A stretch of 64,000 bases of DNA from Hydractinia symbiolongicarpus (lineage: Eukaryota; Cnidaria; Hydrozoa; Anthoathecata; Hydractiniidae): positions 1,674,001-1,738,000 of the forward strand of contig NC_079886.1 of the NCBI RefSeq assembly GCF_029227915.1, in the 5' to 3' direction. How positions within the stretch are numbered: the first letter of the stretch is position 1; every line of letters begins with the position of its first letter. Positions 11,161 to 22,677 of this stretch are shown here, one piece after another. The notes beneath the pieces were generated by a model, which saw nothing but the letters and a program-made list of their open reading frames with translations, was not told the DNA's origin and ran no database searches. A program made the position numbers and the translations under genes.

Positions 11161-14100
11161 ACTACAAGTCTCATGCGTTTTAGTGGTGAAAAAATAATTT
11201 AAAAAATCTTTCGGGAAATGAGTTTACTCCTTGAGTACTTCCTTTGTATACTTTTGACTATACGGACCGACTACCGGATTTACGGGAAATCGCGGGTTTT
11301 CGTTTGCCGGCGATTAAACTTCTTTTATTCAGCGTCTTATCAAAAATGAAAACATTTTTGAAAGCTACAAGTCTCATGCGTTTTAGTGGTGAAAAAATAA
11401 TTTAAAAAATCATTCTGAAAATGAGTTTACTCACAGGGTACTTTCTTTGTATACATTCGACTATAGGGGCCAAGCCCGGGATTTACAGGAAAGCGCGGGT
11501 TTTCGTTTGCCGGCGATTAAACTTCTTTTATTTAGCGTCTCATCAAAAATGAAAACATTTTTGAAAACTACAAGTCTCATGCGTTTTAGTGGTGAAAAAA
11601 TAATTTAAAAAATCGTTCGGGAAATGAGTTAACTCCCTGGGTACTTTCTTTATATACATTCGACTATACGGGCCGGGAACGGGATTTACGGGAAATCGCG
11701 GGCTTTCGTTTGCCGGCGATTAAACTCCTTTTATTTAGCGTCTCATCAAAAATGAAAACATTTTTGAAAACTACAAGTCTCATGCGTTTTAGTGGTGAAA
11801 AAATAATTTAAAAAATCGTTCGGGAAATGAGTTTACTCCTTGAGTACTTTCCTTGTATACTTTTGGCTATACGGGCCGAGTACCGGATTTACGGAAAATC
11901 GCGGGTTTTCGTTTGCCGGCGATTAAACTTCTTTTATTCAGCGTCTTATCAAAAATGAAAACATTTTTGAAAGCTACAAGTCTCATGCGTTTTAGTGGTG
12001 AAAAAATAATTTAAAAAATCGTTCTGAAAATGAGTTTACTCACAGGGTACTTTCTTTGTATATATTCGACTATAGGGCCAAGCCCGGGATTTACAGGAAA
12101 TCGCGGGTTTTGGTTTGCCGGCGATTAAACTTCTTTTATTCAGGGTCTCATCAAAAATGAAAACATTTTCGAAAACTACAAGTCTCATGCATTTTAGTGG
12201 TGAAAAAATAATCTAAAAATTTATTCGGGAAATCTGTTTACTCCCTGGGTACTTTTTTTGTATACTTTTGACTATATGGGCCGAGTACGGGATTTACGGG
12301 AAATCGCGGGTTTTCGTTTGCTGGCGATTAAACTTCTTTTCTTCAGCGTCTCATCAAAAATGAAAATATTTTTGAAAACTACAAGTCTCATGCGTTTAAG
12401 TGGTGAAAAAATAATTTAAAAAATCGTTCGGGAAATGAGTTTACTCCCTGGGTACTTTCTTTATATACATTCGACTATACAGGCCGGGAACGGGATTTAC
12501 AGGAAATTGCGGGTTTTCGTTTGCCGGCGATTAAACTTCTTTTATTTAGCGTCTCATCAAAAATGAAAACATTTTTAAATACTACAAGTCTCATGCGTTT
12601 TAGTGGTGAAAAAATAATTTAAAAAATCGTTCGGGAAATGAGTTTACTCCTTGAGTACTTTCTTTGTATACTTTTGACTATACGGACCGAGTACCGGATT
12701 TACGGGAAATCTCGGGTTTTCGTTTGCCGGCGAATAAACTTCTTTTATTCAGCGTCTTATCAAAAATGAAAACATTTTTGAAAGCTACAAGTCTCATGCG
12801 TTTTAGTGGTGAAAAAATAATTTAAAAAATCATTCTGAAAATGAGTTTACTCACAGGGTACTTTCTTTGTATACATTCGACTATAGGGGCCAAGCCCGCG
12901 ATTTACAGGAAAGCGCGGGGTTTTCGTTTGCCGGCGATTAAACTTCTTTTATTCAGCGTCTCATCAGAAATGAAAACATTTTTGAAAACTACAAGTCTCT
13001 TGCGTTTTAGTGGTGAAAAAATAATTTAAAAATTTAGCAGGGAAATCAGTTTACACCCTGGGTACTTTCTTTGTATACTTTTGACTATACGGGCCGAGTA
13101 CGGGATTTACGGGAAATCGCGGTTTTTCGTTTGCCGGCGATTAAACTTCTTTTATTCAGCGTCTCATCAAAATTGAAAATATTTTTGAAAACTACAAGTC
13201 TCATGCGTTTAAGTGGTGAAAAAATAATTTAAAAAATCGTTCTGAAAATGAGTTTACTCACAGGGTACTTGCTTTGTATATATTCGACTATAGGGGCCAA
13301 GCCAAGGATTTACAGGAAATCGCGTGTTTTCGTTTGCCGGCGATTAAACTTCTTTTATTCAGGGTCTCATCAAAAATGAAAACATTTTCGAAAACTACAA
13401 GTCTCATGCATTTTAGTGGTGAAAAAATAATTTAAAAATTTATTCGGGAAATCTGTTTACTCCCTGGGTACTTTTTTTGTATACTTTTGACTACATGGGC
13501 CGAGTACGGGATTTACGGGAAATCGCGGGTTTTCGTTTGCTGGCGATTAAACTTCTTTTATTCAGCGTCTTATCAAAAATGAAAATATTTTTGAAAACTA
13601 CAAGTCTCATGCGTTTAAGTGGTGAAAAAATAATTTAAAAAATCGTTCGGGAAATGAGTTTACTCCCTGGGTACTTTCTTTATATACATTCGACTATACA
13701 GGCCGGGAACGGGATTTACGGGAAATTGCGGGTTTTCGTTTGCCGGCGATTAAACTTCTTTTATTTAGCGTCTCATCAAAAATGAAAACATTTTTAAATA
13801 CTACAAGTCTCATGCGTTTTAGTGGTGAAAAAATAATTTAAAAAATCGTTCGGGAAATGAGTTTACTCTCTGGGTACTTTCTTCGTATACTTTTGACTAT
13901 ACGGGCCGAGTACGGGATTTACGGGAAATCGCGGGTTTTCGTTTGCCGGCGATTAAACTTCTTTTATTTAGCGTCTCATCAAAAATGAAAACATTTTTGA
14001 AAACTACAAGTCTCATGCGTTTTAGTGGTGAAAAAATAATTTAAAAAATCGTTCGGGAAATGAGTTTACTCCTTGAGTACTTTCCTTGTATACTTTTGGC

Positions 14101-17100
14101 TATACGGGCCGAGTACCGGATTTACGGGAAATCGCGGGTTTTCGTTTGCCGGCGATTAAACTTCTTTTATTTAGCGTCTCATCAAAAATGAAAACATTTT
14201 TAAATACCACAAGTCTCATGCGTTTTAGTGGTGAAAAAATAATTTAAAAAATCGTTCGGGAAATGAGTTTACTCCCTGGGTACTTTCTTCGTATACTTTT
14301 GACTATACGGGCCGAGTACGGGATTTACGGGAAATCGCGGGTTTTCGTTTGCCGGCGATTAAACTTCTTTTATTTAGCGTCTCATCAAAAATGAAAACAT
14401 TTTTGAAAACTACAAGTCTCATGCGTTTTAGTGGTGAAAAAATAATTTAAAAAATCGTTCGGGAAATGAGTTTACTCCTTGAGTACTTTCTTTGTATACT
14501 TTTGACTATACGGGCCGAGAACCGGATTTACGGGAAATCGCGGGTTTTCGTTTGCCGGCGATTAAACTTCTTTTATTCAGCGTCTTATCAAAAATGAAAA
14601 CATTTTTGAAAGCTACAAGTCTCATGCGTTTTAGTGGTGAAAAAATAATTTAAAAAATCGTTCTGAAAATGAGTTTACTCACAGGGTACTTTCTTTGTAT
14701 ACATTCAACTATAGGGGCCAAGCCCGGGATTTACAGGAAATCGCGGGTTTTCGTTTGCCGGCGATTAAACTTCTTTTATTCAGCGTCTCATCAGAAATGA
14801 AAACATTTTTAAAAACTACAAGTCTCTTGCGTTTTAGTGGTGAAAAAATAATTTAAAAATTTAGCAGGGAAATCAGTTTACACCCTGGGTACTTTCTTTG
14901 TATACTTTTGACTATACGGGCCGAGTACGGGATTTACGGGAAATCGCGGTTTTTCGTTTGCCGGCGATTAAACTTCTTTTATTCAGCGTCTCATCAAAAT
15001 TGAAAATATTTTTGAAAACTACAAGTCTCATGCGTTTAAGTGGTGAAAAAATAATTTAAAAAATCGTTCTGAAAATGAGTTTACTCACAGGGTACTTGCT
15101 TTGTATATATTCGACTATAGGGGCCAAGCCAAGGATTTACAGGAAATCGCGGGTTTTCGTTTGCCGGCGATTAAACTTCTTTTATTCAGGGTCTCATCAA
15201 AAATGAAAACATTTTCGAAAACTACAAGTCTCATGCATTTTAGTGGTGAAAAAATAATTTAAAAATTTATTCGGGAAATCTGTTTACTCCCTGGGTACTT
15301 TTTTTGTATACTTTTGACTACATGGGCCGAGTACGGGATTTACGGGAAATCGCGGGTTTTCGTTTGCTGGCGATTAAACTTCTTTTATTCAGCGTCTCAT
15401 CAAAAATGAAAATATTTTTGAAAACTACAAGTCTCATGCGTTTAAGTGGTGAAAAAATAATTTAAAAAATCGTTCGGGAAATGAGTTTACTCCCTGGGTA
15501 CTTTCTTTATATACATTCGACTATACAGGCCGGGAACGGGATTTACGGGAAATTGCGGGTTTTCGTTTGCCGGCGATTAAACTTCTTTTATTTAGCGTCT
15601 CATCAAAAATGAAAACATTTTTAAATACTACAAGTCTCATGCGTTTTAGTGGTGAAAAAATAATTTAAAAAATCGTTCGGGAAATGAGTTTACTCTCTGG
15701 GTACTTTCTTCGTATACTTTTGACTATACGGGCCGAGTACGGGATTTACGGGAAATCGCGGGTTTTCGTTTGCCGGCGATTAAACTTCTTTTATTTAGCG
15801 TCTCATCAAAAATGAAAACATTTTTGAAAACTACAAGTCTCATGCGTTTTAGTGGTGAAAAAATAATTTAAAAAATCGTTCGGGAAATGAGTTTACTCCT
15901 TGAGTACTTTCCTTGTATACTTTTGGCTATACGGGCCGAGTACCGGATTTACGGGAAATCGCGGATTTTCGTTTGCCGGCGATTAAACTTCTTTTATTTA
16001 GCGTCTCATCAAAAATGAAAACATTTTTAAATACCACAAGTCTCATGCGTTTTAGTGGTGAAAAAATAATTTAAAAAATCGTTCGGGAAATGAGTTTACT
16101 CCCTGGGTACTTTCTTCGTATACTTTTGACTATACGGGCCGAGTACGGGATTTACGGGAAATCGCGGGTTTTCGTTTGCCGGCGATTAAACTTCTTTTAT
16201 TTAGCGTCTCATCAAAAATGAAAACATTTTTGAAAACTACAAGTCTCATGCGTTTTAGTGGTGAAAAAATAATTTAAAAAATCGTTCGGGAAATGAGTTT
16301 ACTCCTTGAGTACTTTCTTTGTATACTTTTGACTATACGGGCCGAGAACCGGATTTACGGGAAATCGCGGGTTTTCGTTTGCCGGCGATTAAACTTCTTT
16401 TATTCAGCGTCTTATCAAAAATGAAAACATTTTTGAAAGCTACAAGTCTCATGCGTTTTAGTGGTGAAAAAATAATTTAAAAAATCGTTCTGAAAATGAG
16501 TTTACTCACAGGGTACTTTCTTTGTATACATTCAACTATAGGGGCCAAGCCCGGGATTTACAGGAAATCGCGGGTTTTCGTTTGCCGGCGATTAAACTTC
16601 TTTTATTCAGCGTCTCATCAAAAATAAAAACATTTTTGAAAACTACAAATCTCATGCGTTTTAGTGGTGAAAAAATAATTTAAAAATTTATTCGGGAAAT
16701 CAGTTTACTCCCTGGGTACTTTTTTTGTATACTTTTGACTATATGGGCCGAGTACGGGATTTAAGGGAAATCGCGGGTTTTCGTTTGCGGGCGATTAAGC
16801 TTCTTTTATTCAGCGTCTCATCAAAAATGAAAATATTTTTAAAAACTACAAGTCTCATGCGTTTAAGTGGCGAAAAAATAATTTAAAAAATCGTTCGGGA
16901 AATGAGTTTACTCCCTGGGTACTTTCTTTATATACATTCGACTATACGGGCCGGGAACGGGATTTACGGGAAATTGCGGGTTTTTGTTTGCCGGCGATTA
17001 AACTTCTTTTATTTAGCGTCTCATCAAAAATGAAAACATTTTTAAATACTACAAGTCTCATGCGTTTTAGTGGTGAAAAAATAATTTAAAAAATCGTTCG

Positions 17101-17400
17101 GGAAATGAGTTTACTCCCTGGGTAATTTCTTTGTATACTTTTGACTATACGGGCCGAGTACGGGATTTACGGGAAATCGTGGGTTTTCGTTTGCCGGCAA
17201 TTAAACTTCTTTTATTTAGCGTCTCATCAAAAATGAAAACATTTTTGAAAACTACAAGTCTCATGCGTTTTAGTGGTGAAAAAATAATTTAAAAAATCGT
17301 TCAGGAAATGAGTATACTCCTTGAGTATTTTCTTTGTATACTTTTGACTATAGGGGCGGAGTACCGGATTTACGGGAAATCGCGGGTTTTCGTTTGCCGG
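11161..17400 (+). repeat. Array segment B: TTACTCACAGGG and GAGTACCGG subfamilies
   Basis: About 31 monomers. New variants appear here: TCTGAAAATGAGTTTACTCAC with ATAGGGGCCAAG, CCTTGAGTAC with GTACCGG, GAAAGCTACAAG, CTTCGTATAC, and CTATACAGGCCGGG. The segment is dominated by one 9-monomer tandem duplication (separate entry), with single copies of related monomers on both sides. Confidence 0.8.
12841..16495 (+). repeat. 9-monomer tandem duplication (1828 + 1827 bp)
   Basis: Copy 1 is 12841-14668 and copy 2 is 14669-16495. Landmarks repeat at 1827-1828 bp: TTAGCAGGGAAATCAG near 13033 and 14861, GCCAAGGATTTACAGG near 13302 and 15128, TACTTTTGGC at 14091 and 15918, and AAATACCACAAG near 14204 and 16031. 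Copy 1 is one base longer because of GCGCGGGGTTTTCG near 12915. The first monomer after copy 2 (16496) carries the same CATTCAACT variant as the first monomer of copy 2, then the order changes. Confidence 0.9.
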
Positions 17401-18235
17401 CGATTAAACTTCTTTTATTCAGCGTCTCATCAAAAATGAAAATATTTTAGAAAATTACAAGTCTCATGCGTTTTAGTGCTGAAAAAATAATTTAAAAAAT
17501 CATTCGGGAAATCAGTTTACTCCCTGGGTACTTTTTTTGTGTACTTTTGACTATACGGGCCGAGTACGGGATTTACGGGAAATCGTGGGTTTTCGTTCGC
17601 CGGCGATTAAACTTCTTTTATTCAGCGTCTCATCAAGAATGAAAACATTTTTGAAAACTACAAGTCTCATGCGTTTTAGTGGTGAAAAATAATTTAAAAA
17701 ATCGTTCGGGAAATGAGTTTACTCCCTGGGTACTTTCTTTGTATACTTTTGACTATATGGGCCGAGTACGGGATTTACGGGAAATTGCGGGTTTTCGTTA
17801 GCCGGCGATTAAACTTCTTTTATTCAGCGTCTTATCAAAAATGAAAACATTTTTGAAAGCTACAAGTCTCATGCGTTTTAGTGGTGAAAAAATAATTTAA
17901 AAAATCGTTCTGAAAATGAGTTTACTCACAGGGTACTTTCTTTGTATACATTCGACTATAGGGGCCAAGCCGGGGATTTACAGGAAATCGCGGGTTTTCG
18001 TTTGCCGGCGATTAAACTTCTTTTATTCAGCGTCTCATCAAAAATGAAAACATTTTTGAAAACTACAAGTCTCATGCGTTTTAGTGGTGAAAAAATAATT
18101 TAAAAATTTATTCGGGAAATCAGTTTACTCCCTGGGTACTTTCTTTGTATACTCTTGACTATACGGGCCGAGTACCGGATTTACGGGAAATCGCGGGTTT
18201 TCGTTTGCCGGCGATTAAACTTCTTTTATTCAGCG

Positions 18236-19453
18236 TCTTATCAAAAATGAAAACATTTTTGAAAGCTACAAGTCTCATGCATTTTAGTGGTGAAAAAATA
18301 ATTTAAAAAATCGTTCGGGAAATGAGTTTACTCCCTGGGTACTTTCTTTGTATACTTTTGACTAAACAGGCCGAGTAGGGGATTTACGGGAAATCGCGGG
18401 TTTTTGTTTGCCGGCGACTAAACTTCTTTTATTTATCGTCTCATCAAAAATGAAAACATTTTTGAAAACTACTACTCTCATGCGTTTTAGTGGTGAAAAA
18501 ATAATTTAAAAAATCGTTCGGGAAATGAGTTTACTCCCTGGGTAATTTCTTTGTATACTTTTGACTATACGGGCCGAGTACGGGATTTACGGGAAATCGC
18601 GGGTTTTCGTTTGCCGGCGATTAAACTTCTTTTATTTAGCGTCTTATCAAAAATGAAAACATTTTTGAAAACTACTAGTCTCATGCGTTTTAGTGGTGAA
18701 AAAATAATTTAAAAAATCGTTCAGGAAATGAGTATACTCCTTGAGCATTTTCTTTGTATACTTTTGACTATAGGGGCGGAGTACCGGATTTACTGGAAAT
18801 CGCAGGTTTTCGTTTGCCGGCGATTAAACTTCTTTTATTCAGCGTCTTATCAAAAATGAAAACATTTTTGAAAGCTACAAGTCTCATGCATTTTAGTGGT
18901 GAAAAAATAATTTAAAAAATCGTTCGGGAAATGAGTTTACTCCCTGGGTACTTTCTTTGTATACTTTTGACTAAACAGGCCGAGTAGGGGATTTACGGGA
19001 AATCGCGGGTTTTTGTTTGCCGGCGACTAAACTTCTTTTATTTATCGTCTCATCAAAAATGAAAACATTTTTGAAAACTACTACTCTCATGCGTTTTAGT
19101 GGTGAAAAAATAATTTAAAAAATCGTTCGGGAAATGAGTTTACTCCCTGGGTAATTTCTTTGTATACTTTTGACTATACGGGCCGAGTACGGGATTTACG
19201 GGAAATCGCGGGTTTTCGTTTGCCGGCGATTAAACTTCTTTTATTTAGCGTCTTATCAAAAATGAAAACATTTTTGAAAACTACTAGTCTCATGCGTTTT
19301 AGTGGTGAAAAAATAATTTAAAAAATCGTTCAGGAAATGAGTATACTCCTTGAGCATTTTCTTTGTATACTTTTGACTATAGGGGCGGAGTACCGGATTT
19401 ACTGGAAATCGCAGGTTTTCGTTTGCCGGCGATTAAACTTCTTTTATTCAGCG
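18236..19453 (+). repeat. 3-monomer tandem duplication (2 x 609 bp)
   Basis: Copy 1 is 18236-18844 and copy 2 is 18845-19453. Each contains the GACTAAACAGG / GAGTAGGGG monomer (word at 18361 and 18970), the GGGTAATTTC monomer with ACTACTCTCATG, and the GTATACTCCTTGAG monomer with ACTAGTCTCATG. The period is exactly 609 bp. Confidence 0.9.
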
Positions 19454-22400
19454 TCTCATCAAAAATGAAAATATTTTAGAAAATTACAAGTCTTATGCGT
19501 TTTAGTGGTGAAAAAATAATTTAAAAAATCATTCGGGAAATCAGTTTACTCCCTGGGTACTTTTTTTGTGTACTTTTGACTATACGGGCCGAGTACGGGA
19601 TTTACGGGAAATCGTGGGTTTTCGTTTGCCGGCGATTAAACTTCTTTTATTCAGCGTCTTATCAAAAATGAAAACATTTTTGAAAGCTACAAGTCTCATG
19701 CGTTTTAGTGGTGAAAAATAATTTAAAAAATCGTTCGGGAAATGAGTTTACTCCCTGGGTACTTTCTTTGTATACTTTTGACTATATGGGCCGAGTACGG
19801 GATTTACGGGAAATCGCGGGTTTTCGTTTGCCGGCGATTAAACTTCTTTTATTCAGCGTCTCATCAAAAATGAAAATATTTTTAAAAACTACAAGTCTCA
19901 TGCGTTTTAGTGGTGAAAAAATAATTTAAAAAATCGTTCGGGAAATGAATTTACTCCCTGGGTACTTTCTTTGTATACTTTTGACTATACGGGCCGAGTG
20001 CGGGATTTACGGGAAATCGCGGGTTTTCGTTTGCCGGCGATTAAACTTCTTTTATTTAGCGTCTTATCAAAAATGAAAACATTTTTAAAAACTCCAAGTC
20101 TCATGCGTTTTAGTGGTGAAAAAATAATTTAAAAAATCGTTCGGGAAATGAGTTTACTCCTTGAGTACTTTCTTTGTATACTCTTGACTATACGGGCCGA
20201 GTACCGGATTTACGGGATATCGCGGGTTTTCGTTTGCCGGTGATTAAACTTCTTTTATTCAGCGTCTTATCAAAAATGGAAACATTTTTGAAAGCTACAA
20301 GTCTCATGCATTTTAGTGGTGAAAAAATAATTTAAAAAATCGTTCGGGAAATGAGTTTACTCCCTGGGTACTTTCTTTGTATACTTTTGACTAAACAGGC
20401 CGAGTAAGGGATTTACGGGAAATCGCGGGCTTTCGTTTGCCGGCGATTAAACTTCTTTTATTTAGCGTCTTATCAAAAATGAAAACATTTTTAAAAACTA
20501 CAAGTCTCATGCGTTTTAGTGGTGAAAAAATAATTTAAAAAATCGTTCGGGAAATGAGTTTACTCCTTGAGTACTTTCTTTGTATACTCTTGACTATACG
20601 GGCCGAGTACCGGATTTACGGGAAATCGCGGGTTTTCGTTTGCCGGCGATTAAACTTCTTTTATTCAGCGTCTTATCAAAAATGAAAACATTTTTGAAAG
20701 CTACAAGTCTCATGCGTTTTAGTGGTGAAAAAATAATTTAAAAAATCGTTCGGGAAATGAGTTTACTCCTTGAGTACTTTCTTTGTATACTTTTGACTAT
20801 ACGGGCCCAGAACCGGATTTACGGGAAATCGCGGGTTTTCGTTTGCTGGCGATTAAACTTCTTTTATTCAGCGTCTTATCAAAAATGAAAACATTTTTGA
20901 AAGCTACAAGTCTCATGCGTTTTAGTGGTGAAAAAATAATTTAAAAAATCGTTCTGAAAATGAGTTTACTCACAGGGTACTTTCTTTGTATACATTCGAC
21001 TATAGGGGCCAAGCCCGGGATTTACAGGAAATCGCGGGTTTTCGTTTGCCGGCGATTAAACTTCTTTTATTCAGCGTCTCATCAAAAATGAAAACATTTT
21101 TGAAAACTACAAGTCTCATGCGTTTTAGTGGTGAAAAAATAATTTAAAAATTTATTCGGAAAATCAGTTTACTCCCTGGGTACTTTTTTTGTATACTTTT
21201 GACTATATGGGCCGAGCACGGGATTTAAGGGAAATCGCGGGTTTTCGTTTGCGGGCGATTGAACTTCTTTTATTCAGCGTCTCATGAAAAATGAAAATAT
21301 TTTTGAAAACTACAAGTCTCATGCGTTTAAGTGGCGAAAAAATAATTTAAAAAATCGTTCGGGAAATGAGTTTACTCCCTGGGTACTTTCTTTATAAAAA
21401 TTCGACTATACGGGCCGGGAACGGGATTTACGGGAAAGTGCGGGTTTTCGTTTGCCGGCGATTAAACTTCTTTTATTTAGCGTCTCATCAAAAATGAAAA
21501 CATTTTTATATACTACAAGTCTCATGCCTTTTAGTGGTGAAAAAATAATTTAAAAAATCGTTCGGGAAATGAGTTTACTCCCTGGGTACTTTCTTCGTAT
21601 ACTTTTGACTATACGGGCCGAGTACGGGATTTACGGGAAATCGCGGGTTTTCGTTTGCCGGCGATTAAACTTCTTTTATTTAGCGTCTCATCAAAAATGA
21701 AAACATTTTTGAAAACTACAAGTCTCATGCGTTTTAGTGGTGAAAAAATAATTTAAAAAATCGTTCGGGAAATGAGTTTACTCCTTGAGTACTTTCTTTG
21801 TATACTTTTGACTATACGGGCCGAGAACCGGATTTACGGGAAATCGCGGGTTTTCGTTTGCCGGCGATTAAACTTCTTTTATTCAGCGTCTTATCAAAAA
21901 TGAAAACATTTTTGAAAGCTACAAGTCTCATGCGTTTTAGTGGTGAAAAAATAATTTAAAAAATCGTTCTGAAAATGAGTTTACTCACAGGGTACTTTCT
22001 TTGTATACATTCGACTATAGGGGCCAAGCCCGGGATTTACAGGAAATCGCGGGTTTTCGTTTGCCGCCGATTAAACTTCTTTTATTCAGCGTCTCATCAA
22101 AAATGAAAACATTTTTGAAAACTACAAGTCTCATGCGTTTTAGTGGTGAAAAAATAATTTAAAAAATCGTTCGGGAAATGAGTTTACTCCTTGAGTACTT
22201 TCTTTGTATACTTTTGACTATACGGGCCGAGAACCGGATTTACGGGAAATCGCGGGTTTTCGTTTGCCGGCGATTAAACTTCTTTTATTCAGCGTCTTAT
22301 CAAAAATGAAAACATTTTTGAAAGCTACAAGTCTCATGCGTTTTAGTGGTGAAAAAATAATTTAAAAAATCGTTCTGAAAATGAGTTTACTCACAGGGTA

Positions 22401-22648
22401 CTTTCTTTGTATACATTCGACTATAGGGGCCAAGCCCGGGATTTACAGGAAATCGCGGGTTTTCGTTTGCCGCCGATTAAACTTCTTTTATTCAGCGTCT
22501 CATCAAAAATGAAAACATTTTTGAAAACTACAAGTCTCATGCGTTTTAGTGGTGAAAAAATAATTTAAAAATTTATTCGGGAAATCAGTTTACTCCCTGG
22601 GTACTTTTTTTGTATACTTTTGACTATATGGGCCGAGTACGGGATTTA
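18845..22648 (+). repeat. 3.8-kb tandem duplication, copy 1 (3804 bp)
   Basis: The unit starts at TCTTATCAAAAATG (18845, monomer position 175) and ends at GGGATTTA (22648, monomer position 122). It is followed directly by a second copy starting again at TCTTATC. Inside it the GGGATATCGCGGG, ATGGAAACATT and TTTATAAAAATTCGAC monomers match copy 2 at a 3397-3398-bp offset. The start at 18236 instead of 18845 cannot be excluded because the 609-bp repeat makes the two equivalent. Confidence 0.85.
21758..22569 (+). repeat. 2-monomer tandem duplication (2 x 406 bp)
   Basis: The pair CCTTGAGTAC / GAGAACCGG plus TTACTCACAGGG / TTTGCCGCCGATT occurs twice in a row; the private GCCGCCGATT word is near 22063 and 22469. 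The same doubled pair is present in copy 2 of the 3.8-kb unit near 25.2-26.0 kb, so this dimer duplication came first. Limits are approximate. Confidence 0.8.
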
Positions 22649-22677
22649 TCTTATCAAAAATGAAAACATTTTTGAAA
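22527..22677 (+). repeat. Truncated 151-bp monomer at a duplication junction
   Basis: This monomer lacks 52 bp: it reads GGGATTTA then TCTTATC at 22648/22649, so monomer positions 123-174 are missing. This is the only large deletion I found in about 315 monomers. The junction shows no shared bases on the two sides (the next expected base on the left is C but T follows, and the base before the right side is normally G but A is present). It coincides with the end of copy 1 and the start of copy 2 of the 3.8-kb duplication. Confidence 0.9.
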
